NCBI GenBank assembly: GCA_964059195.1
Contig: CAXKWD010000005.1
Coordinates: 144,547,686-144,611,685, forward strand
Origin: Ectobius pallidus
Taxonomy: Eukaryota > Arthropoda > Insecta > Blattodea > Ectobiidae
DNA length: 64,000 bases
Direction of reading: 5' to 3'
Shown here: in pieces, positions 10,632 through 21,178 of the stretch
Layout: each line of letters starts with the position of its first letter
Position numbering within the stretch: the stretch's first letter is position 1
Made by a program: the position numbers and the translations under genes
Notes under the pieces: model-generated
Told to the model about the DNA's origin: nothing
The model's input: the letters and a program-made list of their open reading frames with translations, nothing else
Databases searched by the model: none

Positions 10632-11579
10632 TTATATTATGAGTAGTGCTCTGTAGATGCGAAACTGGATTCGTTTTTCGACAATTCAGAACAAAAAACT
10701 CAGAATATTCGAGAACAAGGTAGACCTACAGAGAAAATTTTTCAGACAATACCGAGATAAATGAAAAGGGAATGAAGGACACATTTAGTGATGAAATTCA
10801 ACTTCTATATAACCTAACACTTAATAATCATGTAGACATGGTTGGGCAAAACTCGTAGCTCGAAGAACACAGTTTCGTGCAAGTTATTGAGGACCTAGAC
10901 CCAGAGGGGAGATTTACCTAATATATTCAAAAGACCCGCCCCGGGGAGATCGGAAAGAGACAAGTTGCTTAAGCAGAAGAAACTAGGACGATGAACATTG
11001 TTTTGTTGAAAGTTTGTTATTGTTCTACCGAAGGAATAAGCTGTAAAAGTCTACATCCCATGTTTTTGGCTAAAGCTATGCTTTGCCTACTCGATACATA
11101 AATAGCAATTAACCTCTTCTTAGAATTCTTGAATGTCTGTGAAAGGGCCTATATAATATTTATAATTGAGTAATATGGTATCATATTTGTCAATATTAGC
11201 AAATAATGTGCTAGCAATAAATCTGGGATATGTGACTTAGTTTTAGGTGAGTGAAATTGATGGTGGAATATGTCGTTGAGATTAACCCGAATAAACAGTT
11301 CTAAAATGTATTAAAACGAACTCTTCTTAAAGTACTCATGTCAAGTATTGAGAAATCTCTCCAGGGTATTGACTCGCAGAAATATATACTTCCTTAGTTT
11401 AAATCAATGATAACTGAAGATATAAAGATATCTTCAATATGAAGGAAAGTCAATTTACCTTGGTTATGTTGCGCGCCTAAATAAAATCAATGCATATACA
11501 CTTACCTTGAACACTCATATATTGCATAGCCAATTGCGTAAATCCAAATTTGTGCCTGCATGTAGAGGTTTCTGTAGTA
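10632..11579. other. Stretch without a gene
   Basis: Unique-looking AT-rich sequence. On the minus strand CAAG followed by GTAAGTG at about 11504 resembles a splice donor behind a short open frame, but no acceptor of quality precedes it, so I do not call an exon. Confidence 0.5.
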
Positions 11580-12414
11580 TCTCTTTATATATAAAAGGCT
11601 TTGTCCTGACTGACTGAATGAATGACTGACTGACTGACTGACTGAATGACAGGAATCAACGTACAGCCTAAACTATAACAGGTAGAGACTTGGAATTTTG
11701 ACAGTACCTTCGTTTCATAATGTAGGTGCTCACTAAGAAAGGATTTTGAAAAATTCTGATTCTAAATGCCAAAAAATAAATGTTTTTGAAAATACTTAAT
11801 CCCATTTTACATAGAATTATCAATTCCAAATCACAGAATATATTGTTGCCAAATGGTATCAGGTGGGCTTGGAAAAAACAAATGAAATGCAATTTTGACA
11901 AATAAGAGAAGTTATCAAAATAATTCATGTTATAAATAAATATTACAGAATGAAATCCACTAAAATAATGGAATCACATAACTTTCTCTACCCTGGACAT
12001 AGAGAAAACAAAACGAGGTATGGTAATGTGTATATTATTATATTATATCGCAGGTTTTTGGAGAGAAAAGTATGAAAGTGATAATGCTTTATGGTAACAT
12101 AAGAGTGGGAAATTTCCCGCCTCGATATTACAATTTTACGTTACAGGAATTTCTGTTTCTTCTTATTTAAACCTCTACCAGGCTTGCTGTGCACTGTACA
12201 AGCGATGGGATGCAACATCTAGATCCTCTATGAGCCATAAAAAACTATATCAAGCGTTTTCTGAGGGAATAGTTTGAGTGTAATAAGTCGTTCATCCTAT
12301 TTCAAATTATAAATGCCTATATAAGGACCTAGAATTTAAAATTGAAAATCCTTCATAAGCTAATTTCCAATTACAAAATACAAAACCCGGGCGACGCCGG
12401 GTCTTTTAAGCTAG
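11580..12414 (+). mobile_element. Helitron C, non-autonomous
   Basis: Begins TCTCTTTATATATAAAAGG, then TTTGTCCTGACTGACTGAA and an ACTG run, and ends with the hairpin CCCGGGCGACGCCGGG, TCTTTTAAG and CTAG followed by T. It is the same subfamily as the minus-strand Helitron B at 3757-4647: the interior blocks around AAATGCCTATATAAGGACC, GAGCCATAAAAAACTATATC and the AGAGACTTGG region all align in order. No coding capacity. Confidence 0.75.
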
Positions 12415-12639
12415 TCATTAATATAAGTCGTGAACAAAGTTTCAAATGTTTTTTACTTACCTTGTTATGGCATAATGCTTCAAAAATAAGTTCTAAAACG
12501 ATTAAGTTACTTATGCATAAAAAATAACACAAATAAAAACAATTAACAACATTTAATGTTAAAGAAATTATTCTTCTATCTTATAAGAATTTCTAGTAAA
12601 GCAGTTAATTTCATCACTGTCATTCCGTGAACACTAGCC

Positions 12640-12990
12640 TCGATAAGAAAAAATATTTTGGTAATCCTTGATCGCTGGAAAGCGTTGTCCACTCCATCCC
12701 ATAATATGTTGGGAGCCATGCACCAGAAAATCAAAGCCTTGCTGCACAAGTGCATACTAGGGGGCAGGACGGCTGGAAGTTACCAATATCGCTGCACGGC
12801 ACGCAATTAAATTTGTATTTCACAAATATTAACGTCTGTCTAAAACATATTGTATGTTACACATGGTAAAATGGTTTTAGTTTGCTCGTAGGATTGCTAC
12901 ACACGCTCTTACGGGCTCGTTTTGCGAACATAGAAAATTTCGTTTTCGCCACTTGTTTCATAAATAATTATTGTTAACTCATTTTTTCAT
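12640..12990 (+). repeat. Unclassified interspersed repeat X, copy 1
   Basis: Shares two separated blocks with the minus strand of 46960-47225. One block reads GCTGGAAAGCGTTGTCCA... and GCATGCACCAGAAAATC-type sequence (GCCATGCACCAGAAAATC). The other reads CACATGGTAAAATGG, TTTGCTCGTAGGATTGCTAC and CTCTTACGGGCTC. The order is the same in both copies, so this is a dispersed family. No terminal repeats or coding sequence were found. Confidence 0.55.
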
Positions 12991-13440
12991 TATCTCTAAC
13001 CCTAATATACCTTCGGGCGAAATAGGGTTTAATCCAATTTTGGATATTCAATAAAAATACGGTACATGGTCTAATCTAATTTCATTAAAGCTAATTATTT
13101 GCTGATCACCATATAGACCGCCATCAAGTTTCAGCCCTTGCCTGCACCACGTGACCCAACGATTCCCTCCCCTCTGAGCAGTCGATTCTGTGAACACACA
13201 TTATTTCATTGCGCCATTTTAGGTTAATTTTGTGTGAACTTCTTAGCGATTTTATTTATATTTACAATACTCCAAGAAACAGATGTAATAACATGGATTC
13301 TCCAAACATTCTCATAGTCTCAAACGCAGATATCTTTGTGCTCAGACTCTGATTTTCAATATATTTGTTTGCAAGGATGTTATAAACCGAACAAGGCTTC
13401 CTTTGTTGAACTTATTCCTTCTGGATTGCATCAGTTTACA
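12991..13440. other. Stretch without a gene
   Basis: Nothing recognised; contains a moderately GC-rich patch near 13140-13200 with no open frame of interest. Confidence 0.45.
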
Positions 13441-13570
13441 AATAAATGAGTCGGCTTTGGTACAGTCAGTATCGTGCTGGCTTTCTGTGCGCAAGATTGA
13501 GAGTTCGATCCCGGACCAGGTCTACTACATTTATGTATGCAGGTTGATGTTATCTTTGTTCGCTCGTATC
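13441..13570 (+). mobile_element. tRNA-like SINE head
   Basis: GGTACAGTCAGTATCGTGCTGG resembles a Pol III A box region (split here as GGTACAGTCAG and TATCGTGCTGG) and GAGTTCGATCCCGG about 45 bp later matches the B box consensus GGTTCGANTCC. No cloverleaf with a defined anticodon can be drawn, so I call it a SINE head and not a tRNA gene. Only one copy of this head type was seen, hence low confidence. Confidence 0.4.
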
Positions 13571-14296
13571 AACATTTTCTCTACGCTAAGGACCTGATCA
13601 AACTCTTCCGCGGCCGGCGGGTTAGGCCTTTACGAGGAACTATGTGTACCTCTGCTGTAGACTATCAATAAATGACTTGTATCTACAGTATCTACAGTAC
13701 AACATGAGACGCGCTGCTAGGCCTATAACTTCATAAAAAACGTTGTTCTAAAATTACATAAGCACTAATTCCATTAGGCAACATCCCAAAATACGGTTTG
13801 AAATAACGTTATAGGTTATAAAAGTCAGAAGTTCTTAAACCATTATCTCCATCTAGGAGATATTGGGCTCTTTAATATTAAATGAAGCAATAATATTTAT
13901 TAAAATTATACGCTTTATCTTCTAATTTGGGTGTTTCACGCAAGAAATACGCTTCCAAGATTACAAATAACCTACTCATGCCGAAGTTATAAAAGAAACC
14001 AGGACAAAAACCACAGGCTATAAATACCTGAATTCTAAGCCTAGTGAGTGTGGTTTCGGAAGTTGAAGTCTTCGGAGATTCCATTTTATATGCTTTTGAG
14101 AAACAGAAATGTTTCTCAAATCACTACTAATTTTGATCCACGCCGAAAATGAAGAACGATCTCTTAGCAACAAAATTCTTTGATGGCGTACAAGAATTTA
14201 GTAATATCTTGGCAACATGTACATAACTTATTTTTAAAAATGTATTTCTCTATGTGGGAAAAAATTACTAAGTGCTATTGACCGGCTTGAATCTGG
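13571..14296. other. Stretch without a gene
   Basis: No repeat or gene recognised. A 68-codon minus-strand frame (13878-14084) has no motif. Confidence 0.5.
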
Positions 14297-14562
14297 AAAT
14301 AAAATCAGGTAAACTGATGTAAAAAAGTGCCAGTATGTTTTTTTTAATCAGTTATGACTGCAATTATGATATGCAGAATATGTTTTTTTAATTGATTTAC
14401 AAGTTAAGCTCCAGATTTATTCATTAAGCAGGGCTTAAGGAAGAACAAAGGTCTAGTTTTCTTTTTAATCAGATTAAAATCTTCCAGCATCAGCTGAACT
14501 GTACAGATTTTTGATATCTTGACAATCGCACACTCACATAAAAATACGAAAAAGAAAGTGAA

Positions 14563-14645
14563 ATTGGCTGGTTTCGGGATTTGAACTATGGAACTCCATA
14601 ACGTGAGGCCAAAACGTTACCATCTCGGTCACCTGGGTCAGTTTA
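14563..14645 (-). mobile_element. tRNA-derived SINE relic (family 6)
   Basis: On the minus strand GTGACCGAGATGGTAACG resembles an A box and AGTTCAAATCCCG a B box, followed by AGCCAATTTCAC. The same head plus GCCAATTTGAC tail is found at 35672-35768, and weaker copies at 28605-28695, 31027-31115 and about 15740-15780, all on the minus strand. Confidence 0.5.
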
Positions 14646-14820
14646 ACGGTCTAGTTGTAAGTTATAAGCGCATGTAAAACAATAATGTTTTTGGTCATAG
14701 CTATCTCTATTTTAATTTCCAAAGCCGTAAAATATCACAGTAAAACAATTGACTATGTTGTCATGATAAATGATTTGCTTTTTTTTAAATATAAATTCTT
14801 TCGAATACGTATATTATCAT

Positions 14821-15600
14821 AAAATAGGCACCAAATTGAGCATTACTCCGAAACAGGTGAACCGATTTCATCCAGTATCAGTAGACCTCTTCCCATGAAC
14901 ACTATAAATGTGTATACCAAATTCCATAAAAATCCGGTAAAGCGTATTTGAGTTACCGCGTTTTTAAAATAGACACTAAATTGGGTTTTACTCCGGTACC
15001 GGACAACCGATTTGGTCCGATATCGGTAGACGTCTTCCCATGTACATTATAAATGGGTATACAAAGTTTCAGGAAAATCCAATAAAGCATATTTGAGTTA
15101 TCGCGACTTCTCATATATTAACATAAAAGGCAATAAATTGGGCATTATTCCGGTACTGGCCAACCGATTTGGTTGAACATCAACAGACGTCTTTCCATGG
15201 ATAGTATAAATGCCTATACGAAGTTTCATAAATATCCGATAAGGCGTATTTGAGCTATTGCGCCTTTAAAATATACACTAAATTGGGTTTTACTCCGGTA
15301 CCGGTCAACAGATTAGGTTCAAATTTAACAGAGTACTTTTCATGGATGTCATAAATGCGTATACCAAGTTTAATGGAAATCCGATACAGCGTATTTGAAT
15401 TATGGGCCTTTCTATTAGAAAGGCGCCATAATCTATTAAAATAGGCACTAAATTGGGCATTACTCCGGTACCGGTGAACCGATTTGGTTCAATATCAATA
15501 GGGTTCTTCCCATTGACATTATAAATGTGTTTTCCAAGTTTCATGAAAATCCGAAAAAGCGTATTTGAGTTAGAGCGCGTACAGACACACGGACGGACAG
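14821..15600 (+). repeat. Five tandem copies of a 142-171-bp block
   Basis: Units start at about 14821, 14966, 15124, 15268 and 15438. Each opens AAAATAGGCACTAAATTGGG or close to it, then TTACTCCGGTACCGG, ACCGATTTGGTTC, CTTCCCATG, ATTATAAATG, AAGTTTCATG, and closes AAGCGTATTTGAGTTA. Units differ substantially from each other, so the array is old and has not been homogenised. Confidence 0.85.
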
Positions 15601-15784
15601 ACAGACAGACGGACAGACATTTTTCGTCCCCCACACAATCTCATAAAGTACCATACTGGCACTTAATAACAAGGATGAATTATGGTAAATAAATATCCAA
15701 ATCAGCATTTTCCTTTACGTCTGTGGAAACCATGAAAAAAAACCCTTGTCAAATTGGTTGGTCACAGGATTTGAACTTTCTCTT

Positions 15785-16240
15785 ATTTTTAAAGGGATTT
15801 TACGTTAAGAAAAGTTTGTTTTTCGTTACTTTCTCCAAAATGGCTCTAACGATTTGACTAAATTTTGTGTGTGAAGTGCTTATACCAAGAGCTAAAACGT
15901 TCATTCAAAATATTTTCTTGTAAAATTTTTCTGAAAAGTAGTTATAAAGCCATGTTCCGTTCACACAAAGTCAGTCTTTTCTCGTGAACAATAGTGCTTT
16001 ACATAGGTTGGAACAAATGAATAGCCTACGCTCTCGTTGCAATACGGCGTCTTATTCTATCAAAATGTGCAGTCAGTAAGATATATTAGCCATGCTTATA
16101 GTAAATAATGTTATGTGAGTGCTTTAATCAGGTTTCATTTGGGTTTTGTATCCTTCGAGGATGTAATGTGATAACATTCTGTTAATTTTTACAAACAATT
16201 TACATTAAGAGAATGTCGTACATAATAATATATTATAGTA
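15785..16240 (+). repeat. Unclassified interspersed repeat Y, copy 1
   Basis: Aligns in patches with 41660-42090 and 53140-53560: AAGAGCTAAAACGTTCATTC (cf. ACGAGCTAAACCTTTTATTC at 41800), AGTCTTTTCTCGTGAACAAT (cf. AGTCTTGCCTGGTGAACGAT at 53263), TGCAATACGG, and CATTTGGGTTTTGTATCC (cf. TATTTGGGTTGTACATC at 53398). No ends or coding sequence identified. Confidence 0.5.
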
Positions 16241-16798
16241 AGAGGCAAAAGTTTTACTTGGGCACATAAGACTTTTTCTACAGAAATACATACCATGCGA
16301 CTAGTTGCGCCTGTTTAATGGAACTATTATACCTTAATAGTTACTTATATTGCTGTATATTCTACTCTCGAATATAAGATACTTAAAAATATCAAATGAA
16401 AAATGTGCAATTTTTTGTGACTCAAACTAATTATTTTAAAACGTTTTTTTTTAACTGAATTTTAATTTTATTGAAATTAGATTTTCATCTCGTTAAGACC
16501 ACGTGTGTCCTTGTTCTTGACCTCAGCATGCTTCTCCAAGGTGGCGACTGCTTACATTTATAGGCGTCTTATAAAAGTGTCGACGGGCGAAGAGCGTCGT
16601 GACGCTGTTAAGATACTTGTATGTTTATTGCTACCGATAGGTTTATCATGGAACTTAAGACTGGATCTATCCAGTCACTTTGACGGTCAACTTTTTCCTC
16701 AGACGAGGTGAAAGTGAGTTAAGTAGTTTTATTGATGTATAAAATAGAGGTCAACTTTATTACAGGTGTGTGTTAACTCACTGGCTTTTAAGGTCAGT
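16241..16798. other. Stretch without a gene
   Basis: Contains a 68-codon plus-strand frame (16505-16711) in slightly GC-richer sequence with no recognisable motif; not supported as a gene. Confidence 0.45.
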
Positions 16799-17588
16799 TT
16801 TTATTCCAGTTTTCTTCACTTTTAGTCGTATCCTTCAGTTTTGTACTGCATAATATGCAACAAAATTCCATGACTTTTTTTTTTTTACTAATTAGCATGC
16901 TTCCTGCCTTTCGAGCAAACATTTTGTGGATTCAAAACCATCTGAGGGTGTGAAGTTTCCATACCTTGTACCTCGCATATTGCATACTTTGGAATAGAAG
17001 AAAAGCAATGGGTCCCTGGCAAAAATATACGCTTCTTTAAATAAACGCGCAACCCGAAGAAAAATTATATACCACTTCAAAATTAACGACAAATATTTGG
17101 CGAACCAATAGGCCTACCTTTCTCGCTATGGTCTGTCCATTGGCGACTACCAGATCCTGATCATTGAGGTACCGGTACTGGATTATATGCACGCGGTATG
17201 GACGTCCGAGTAAACGTCATATGCTGTAAACGTTCCACTCACTCGTGAACAATATTCAGGAGATACAGGTATAACCTAGAACTACGTAAAATATTTTCCC
17301 TATGATAGTACCTAAGGTTGGAATTTGGCCAGGTGTTGTTAGTGCCTAAGATGAGCCTTTAATTCTGAAGTGCGAAAAGAAATGAAGCTATGTTTTTACG
17401 CACTGTTATAAATTTTACGCACCGAAATAAATGCAATAATTATCAATTTCGGATAGAGGGCCTGAAATTGTTACCTTAAACGACGATCGCACCTTCAGAA
17501 ATCGTTACCTTGATCACTATTATTCCAGTTTTCTTAATTTTTATCGTATCCTTCAGTTTTTTACTGCATAATATGCAACAAAATTCCA
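16799..17588 (+). repeat. Pair of 70-bp direct repeats 720 bp apart
   Basis: TTTTATTCCAGTTTTCTTCA through TGCAACAAAATTCCA at 16799-16869 recurs at 17519-17588 with a handful of mismatches (shared CGTATCCTTCAGTTTT and ACTGCATAATATGCAAC). The 650 bp between has no transposon signature I can identify. It could be a local duplication or the remains of two dispersed repeats. Confidence 0.65.
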
Positions 17589-18506
17589 GCCAAAATATTA
17601 AATATATATGCATGTCCTAATACCCGCCATAAATCCAGAGAACTTAATAAATTCGAAATACTGTTTCCCAAAAAACAAAACACGAAATGCCGTTTTATTT
17701 TTTATCTATTAAATTTTTTACACTGCAAGTGGCCAACAACCCGGTGGCAGTGTTGCAATTAAATACCAGCTTTATATATATATACATGCAATGGCACACT
17801 ATAGGCCTACATACAATTACACACATTAAATAACACAACAAGCTATTTATACACCAAATGCCCTATGTAATAATATATTTTTTTAATCTCTCTCCATTCA
17901 AACCTATTTTCCGAAAAAACAAATAACAACACCACTAACAAACACTACCACCCGTAACAACAATCACCATCACTAACAAACTACTCGACAGGTCACAGCC
18001 AACATAATTGGCCACCATCGTTATCAATTGTATCATCTGCTGGTATATATTCGTGAAACCACTGACTATAGTTTCTGCTGAACATTACTTGGGAATAATA
18101 TATTCTCCTTATAACAGTAGGCAATGCATTTCTAATGAATAGGTTTAGATTTTTTTGCACTCCTTAGCTAATAAGTGTTACTTAAGAAAGTTGTTTACAT
18201 GGATCGTAAGTTGACATACCCACACAATCGTGTTGCTAAGGGCGTTGCGATGAGGTTAAATTACTTACGGTCCAAGCGCCACGTCATAATTCATTACGAT
18301 ACACTTCATAATACAAGCCTTTATGGACACGGCCCCCAGGACAAATATTCGGTTCCCATAACAACAAACACATGCGAATCACTTTCTGAAATAAACATCT
18401 ATTTTCAAGAATGTATTTACATAATATTTTCAGGTAATATCACAATTATTATAATTAAATTGATATAAATAATCATCGTGCAAAAAATAGCATGCAACAC
18501 ACGGGC
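17589..18506. other. Stretch without a supported gene
   Basis: Low-complexity CAACA-rich sequence around 17930-17980. A 97-codon plus-strand frame at 18175-18468 (MDRKLTYPHNRVAKGVAMR within it) is less AT-rich than its surroundings but has no family I recognise and no clear splice or promoter context. Confidence 0.4.
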
Positions 18507-18604
18507 CGTAAAGGCATTTACGGGTCTCGAAAACTTAAAAACCCGAGGCTGCGCCTCGGGTTTTCAATCTGTTTCCTCGACCCGTAAACGTACCTTACGG
18601 CACT
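18507..18604. repeat. Nested palindrome with a 12-bp perfect inner stem
   Basis: Inner hairpin: AAAACCCGAGGC (18538-18549), loop TGC, GCCTCGGGTTTT (18553-18564). Outer arms: GCCGTAAAGGCATTTACGGG (about 18505-18525) face CCCGTAAACGTACCTTACGG (about 18581-18600). It resembles a bacterial intrinsic terminator in shape, but in this eukaryotic context a small fold-back element or cruciform-prone sequence is more likely. Confidence 0.6.
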
Positions 18605-19180
18605 TGTATCGCAATATACTATATCAATAAATCTTTGGATTCGGTACCGTCTCGGATTTTTCTGAAGTACGATTCGGCTGGAGGAAGTAAGGAAGTAAGA
18701 TTCTATTCGAATGAGTGTAGCTCTTGTTCCGTTAATAACGATCGCGCTTGACTGTGGTAAGATAAAATGGAAAAATAAACAATAGGTCTTCTAATGTTTT
18801 TTATGTTGTCATATACTCATGAAGCTATGCCAACAATCCGAGTAAAGCATGGACTCTTAAATATACAGTACATATATTACACAACTAAGATCTCCCGTAG
18901 TGTTATCTTCTTACACGAATTCATAGCCTCGTGGGACTGAACTTGCAAGCGTCACCGTCGTAAAATACAGGCCTACGTGACGTTCATGCAACTCACATAA
19001 GATGTCCGAAGTTTAATACTCAAACGAAGAAACTTAAAATTGCTATAAACCAGTTGAAAACTTTAGAATTACTTAACAGCTTGGCAACTACCACGTCCAG
19101 TACCTGAAAACAACAATGAAATAAGTATTTGAATGATTTCAAATATTTTCTTTTGTTGAGATCCTCTCAGTCCTAACTAT
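18605..19180. other. Stretch without a gene
   Basis: Nothing recognised. Confidence 0.45.
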
Positions 19181-19736
19181 GTCTAGAGCAGATTTTCCCA
19201 ACCTTTTGAAGTTCACGGCACCCTTGGGAATAACATTATACTTTAGGGGCACCCTTCCTTAAATTTAAAAAATTCAGTTTAATATGAAAATTTATTGAAA
19301 TATTATATAATAAGTAACGTACACCATAACATAGTACAGTAAACTTTACTACAGTCACTGAGTAAAAATACATCAATTGTTTTGTTCGATAAATGATTAA
19401 TGTTAAACTTGTGATTGATGCTTAGAGCACAGATAGCCTACGTGATATCGGGCCTTACAGTTGACAATGAAACACGCAAATCATCCTTAAGGATATTCAC
19501 TCTATTTCTTGCTTTGGATTTTATTGTCACTATAGCAGAGAAGGCTTGCTCGCATAGATAGGATGTTGAAAGGGCAAAAGTGTGTTAATTGCTTTCTTCA
19601 TTAGGTTAACCTACTCCTCTTTAGGCTTCAGTATAGGGTAATTTTTTTTTAACTCAATATCTCGCGGCACCCCTTAGCCAATCACGCGGAACCCCTGGGT
19701 GCCGGGGCACACCGGTTGGGAACCACTGGTCTAGAA
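19181..19736 (-). mobile_element. hAT element relic with 8-bp target duplication
   Basis: Element 19189-19728 has ends CAGATTTTCCCAACC and, reverse-complemented, CAGTGGTTCCCAACC, the typical CAG...TTCCCAACC termini of hAT elements. Flanks GTCTAGAG (19181-19188) and GTCTAGAA (19729-19736) are an 8-bp target duplication with one mismatch. Sub-terminal CACGGCACCC and CGGCACCC blocks reinforce the inverted ends. Its interior carries the C-terminal part of a transposase on the minus strand (next entry). Confidence 0.75.
19438..19587 (-). pseudogene. hAT transposase C-terminal fragment
   Basis: Translating the minus strand from about 19587 to the TAG at 19440-19438 gives an uninterrupted 47-residue stretch including STSYLCEQAFSA, then IKSKARNRVN, and LKDDLRVSLS, ending RPDIT. 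This is the conserved end of the hAT dimerisation region (the STxxCExxFS...NR...DLRxxLS pattern of BED-finger transposases such as ZBED5-like proteins). There is no start codon: an in-frame stop lies just upstream, and the catalytic part of the protein is missing from the 540-bp element. A dead copy. Confidence 0.7.
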
Positions 19737-20034
19737 ATGTGTTGTTTCTTCGATGGGACGCGTTTACTATGGATGAATTTCAATACCTGACCATATTTTC
19801 GATAATCAAGATTCCTGCTATATGTCAATCCAATTAGATTTAAAGAGATCGTAATACTCAATTCATTCTGATTTTTCACACTGTTCAGTTGGAACAAACT
19901 CTATTGAACTTAATATTTGACAACGGAAATAATTACTAAATTATGATTCCCGCTGATTTTGACAGAAACAAGGAAAACTGTTTTCATTATTCTAGATTTT
20001 CAAGTAAACAGTAGTTGAAGGTAAATTATTTGTA

Positions 20035-20174
20035 TCATATACAGTACGAATCAATCATGACGCTGTCGGGCTTGTACTGTGCATAGCGCACGGCCTTCAC
20101 CAAGAATCGGGGGCGACCTCCGAGAAAGTTTCTATCTACCTTAGTTACTAAATCTCGCGTCGAAGATTCAAGTA
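20035..20174 (-). CDS. Candidate terminal exon of an unidentified gene
   Basis: On the minus strand a good splice acceptor, TATTCTTTCACAG, ends at 20175 and is followed by 140 bp of markedly GC-richer sequence open in one frame to a TGA at 20037-20035. The 45 complete codons read LESSTRDLVTKVDRN, FLGGRPRFLVKAVRYAQYK, PDSVMIDSYCI. The composition (R, K, D, Y, W-poor, no low-complexity) looks like real protein. A donor-like GTGAGT lies only 43 nt upstream on the same strand, too short for a convincing intron, and the frame before it soon meets a stop. I do not recognise the family. It may equally be an exon relic carried by a repeat. No AATAAA follows closely. Confidence 0.3.
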
Positions 20175-20299
20175 CTGTGAAAGAATATCCAAATGAAAAG
20201 TTCAGTATATTACTCACCTACCTTAAAGTAGGTGTTGGAAATGTTGTCCTATCTATTCTGCATATATTCGATAACGCCGTATTCAATTCTGGAACACTC

Positions 20300-20475
20300 T
20301 TTGGAGCTCTACCTCGGATATTTCAGTCATCTGGCAGATGGCAAGATTGTGGGCATTTGGTCAGCTTGCCGACACCAACGTCCGTTAATGATGGTTTCCG
20401 TGACCAGAGCCGCTACTTCTTGATCAAGTAGCTCCTCAGTTTGAATCACGAGGCTGAGTGCACCTCGTTCCATAT
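20300..20475 (-). mobile_element. SINE family 3, internal and 3' part
   Basis: On the minus strand it reads CTCGTGATTCAAACTGAGGA, GCTACTTGATCAAG, AACGGACGTTGGTGTCGGCA, GCTGACCAAATGCCC, ATCTTGCCATCTGCC, aligning with the longer plus-strand copy at 26133-26405. The tRNA-like head is absent. Confidence 0.65.
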
Positions 20476-20520
20476 CTCCTTATCTATATAAAAAAAATGG
20501 GGATGAACACATCAAATTGA

Positions 20521-20782
20521 CGAAAGCGGTATTATTGTATAACTGAGGGCAAGAAGGCATGTTTTCTCAAAGGCAAGATTCCATGCGGTAAGGTTGCAGA
20601 CATAAAAGCCAATGCTTCTATATGGGCTGGGGTAGATATAGTAAAAAAATTAGCAAGTTTTAGAGACTGCATTGGACACCAGATACGCTCAGATTGGTTA
20701 AATCGTCAGACCAGATTAGTCTGTGTTACATGGCCTACTTCTGTAAAAAAATATACAAAGCAGGCAAACTTGTGGAGTTAAA
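20521..20782 (+). pseudogene. Protein-like open frame without start codon, family unknown
   Basis: One plus-strand frame is open for about 85 codons to TAA at 20780-20782, reading among others YYCITEGKKACFLKGK, IPCGKVADIKANASIWAGVD, FRDCIGHQIRSDWLNRQ and TSVKKYTKQANLWS. It has no ATG and begins after an in-frame TGA. The residue mix, with several tryptophans and cysteines and few AT-biased residues, looks like translated protein and not chance. It lies just before a LINE 3' end (20830-21178), so it may be mobile-element coding debris. I cannot assign a family. Confidence 0.3.
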
Positions 20783-20829
20783 GCGGAAACGATTTCGAAT
20801 GTTGGCTTGATTAATAAACTTCAACAAAG

Positions 20830-21178
20830 GCTTTTGATAAATCAGACAGTTGCTAGACTGTGGTGGGTGTAACTTGTTTACTTTCCCACTTCTCTCCGTT
20901 GAATTAAAAAGTGGAATTCATTCGTTTGTTTTTTCATATCTGCTTTGAGGAAGAGACTACAACGGGAGCTACTGAAAGTAATATTTCGGTATCTAATCAG
21001 CTAACTGCGTCCATTACACAGACTTTGTAATGTTTTGTGTTTATGTTCACTTTTGTTCATTGTTTACTGCCACATTTTAAAATTTTCTGCATGTCATAAT
21101 TATAACATACTTCTTCTGTAACCACAGCCTAGGTAAAATAGGGCTCTTGTACTTGGAGACTTAATAAATAAATAAATA
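20830..21178 (+). mobile_element. LINE 3' end with TAAATAAATAAA tail
   Basis: The segment ends AATAGGGCTCTTGTACTTGG, AGAC and TTAATAAATAAATAAATA. A TAAATA-type tandem tail after a stereotyped TTGTACTTGG motif is common at 3' ends of insect jockey/CR1-type LINEs. The 5' limit is uncertain and no reverse transcriptase sequence is attached. Confidence 0.4.

Larger units (their letters stand above)
14297..15660 (-). mobile_element. TIR element with GTCTGTCC-rich segment, copy 2 (enlarged)
   Basis: Inverted relative to copy 1. Its left end (AAATAAAATCAGGTAAACTG, AGTGCCAGTATG, then ATTAAGCAGGGCTTA and AACAAAGGTCT) matches the reverse complement of the right end of copy 1. The other end is the GACGGACAGACAGACAGACG run at about 15590-15620 followed by TCGTCCCCCACACAATCTC and CATACTGGCACTTA, which is also the start of copy 3. 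The core block present once in copies 1 and 3 is repeated five times here (see 14821-15600). A tRNA-like SINE relic sits inside at 14563-14645. Confidence 0.6.

Noticed and set aside
11460..11570. Possible minus-strand exon ending CAAG/GTAAGTG
   Set aside because: Good donor but no acceptable acceptor and only about 20 codons.
15305..15634. 109-codon minus-strand frame
   Set aside because: It spans the internal tandem array and the GACA run of the TIR element; no protein motif.
18538..18564. Rho-independent terminator-like hairpin
   Set aside because: No bacterial gene context; the whole window is eukaryotic.
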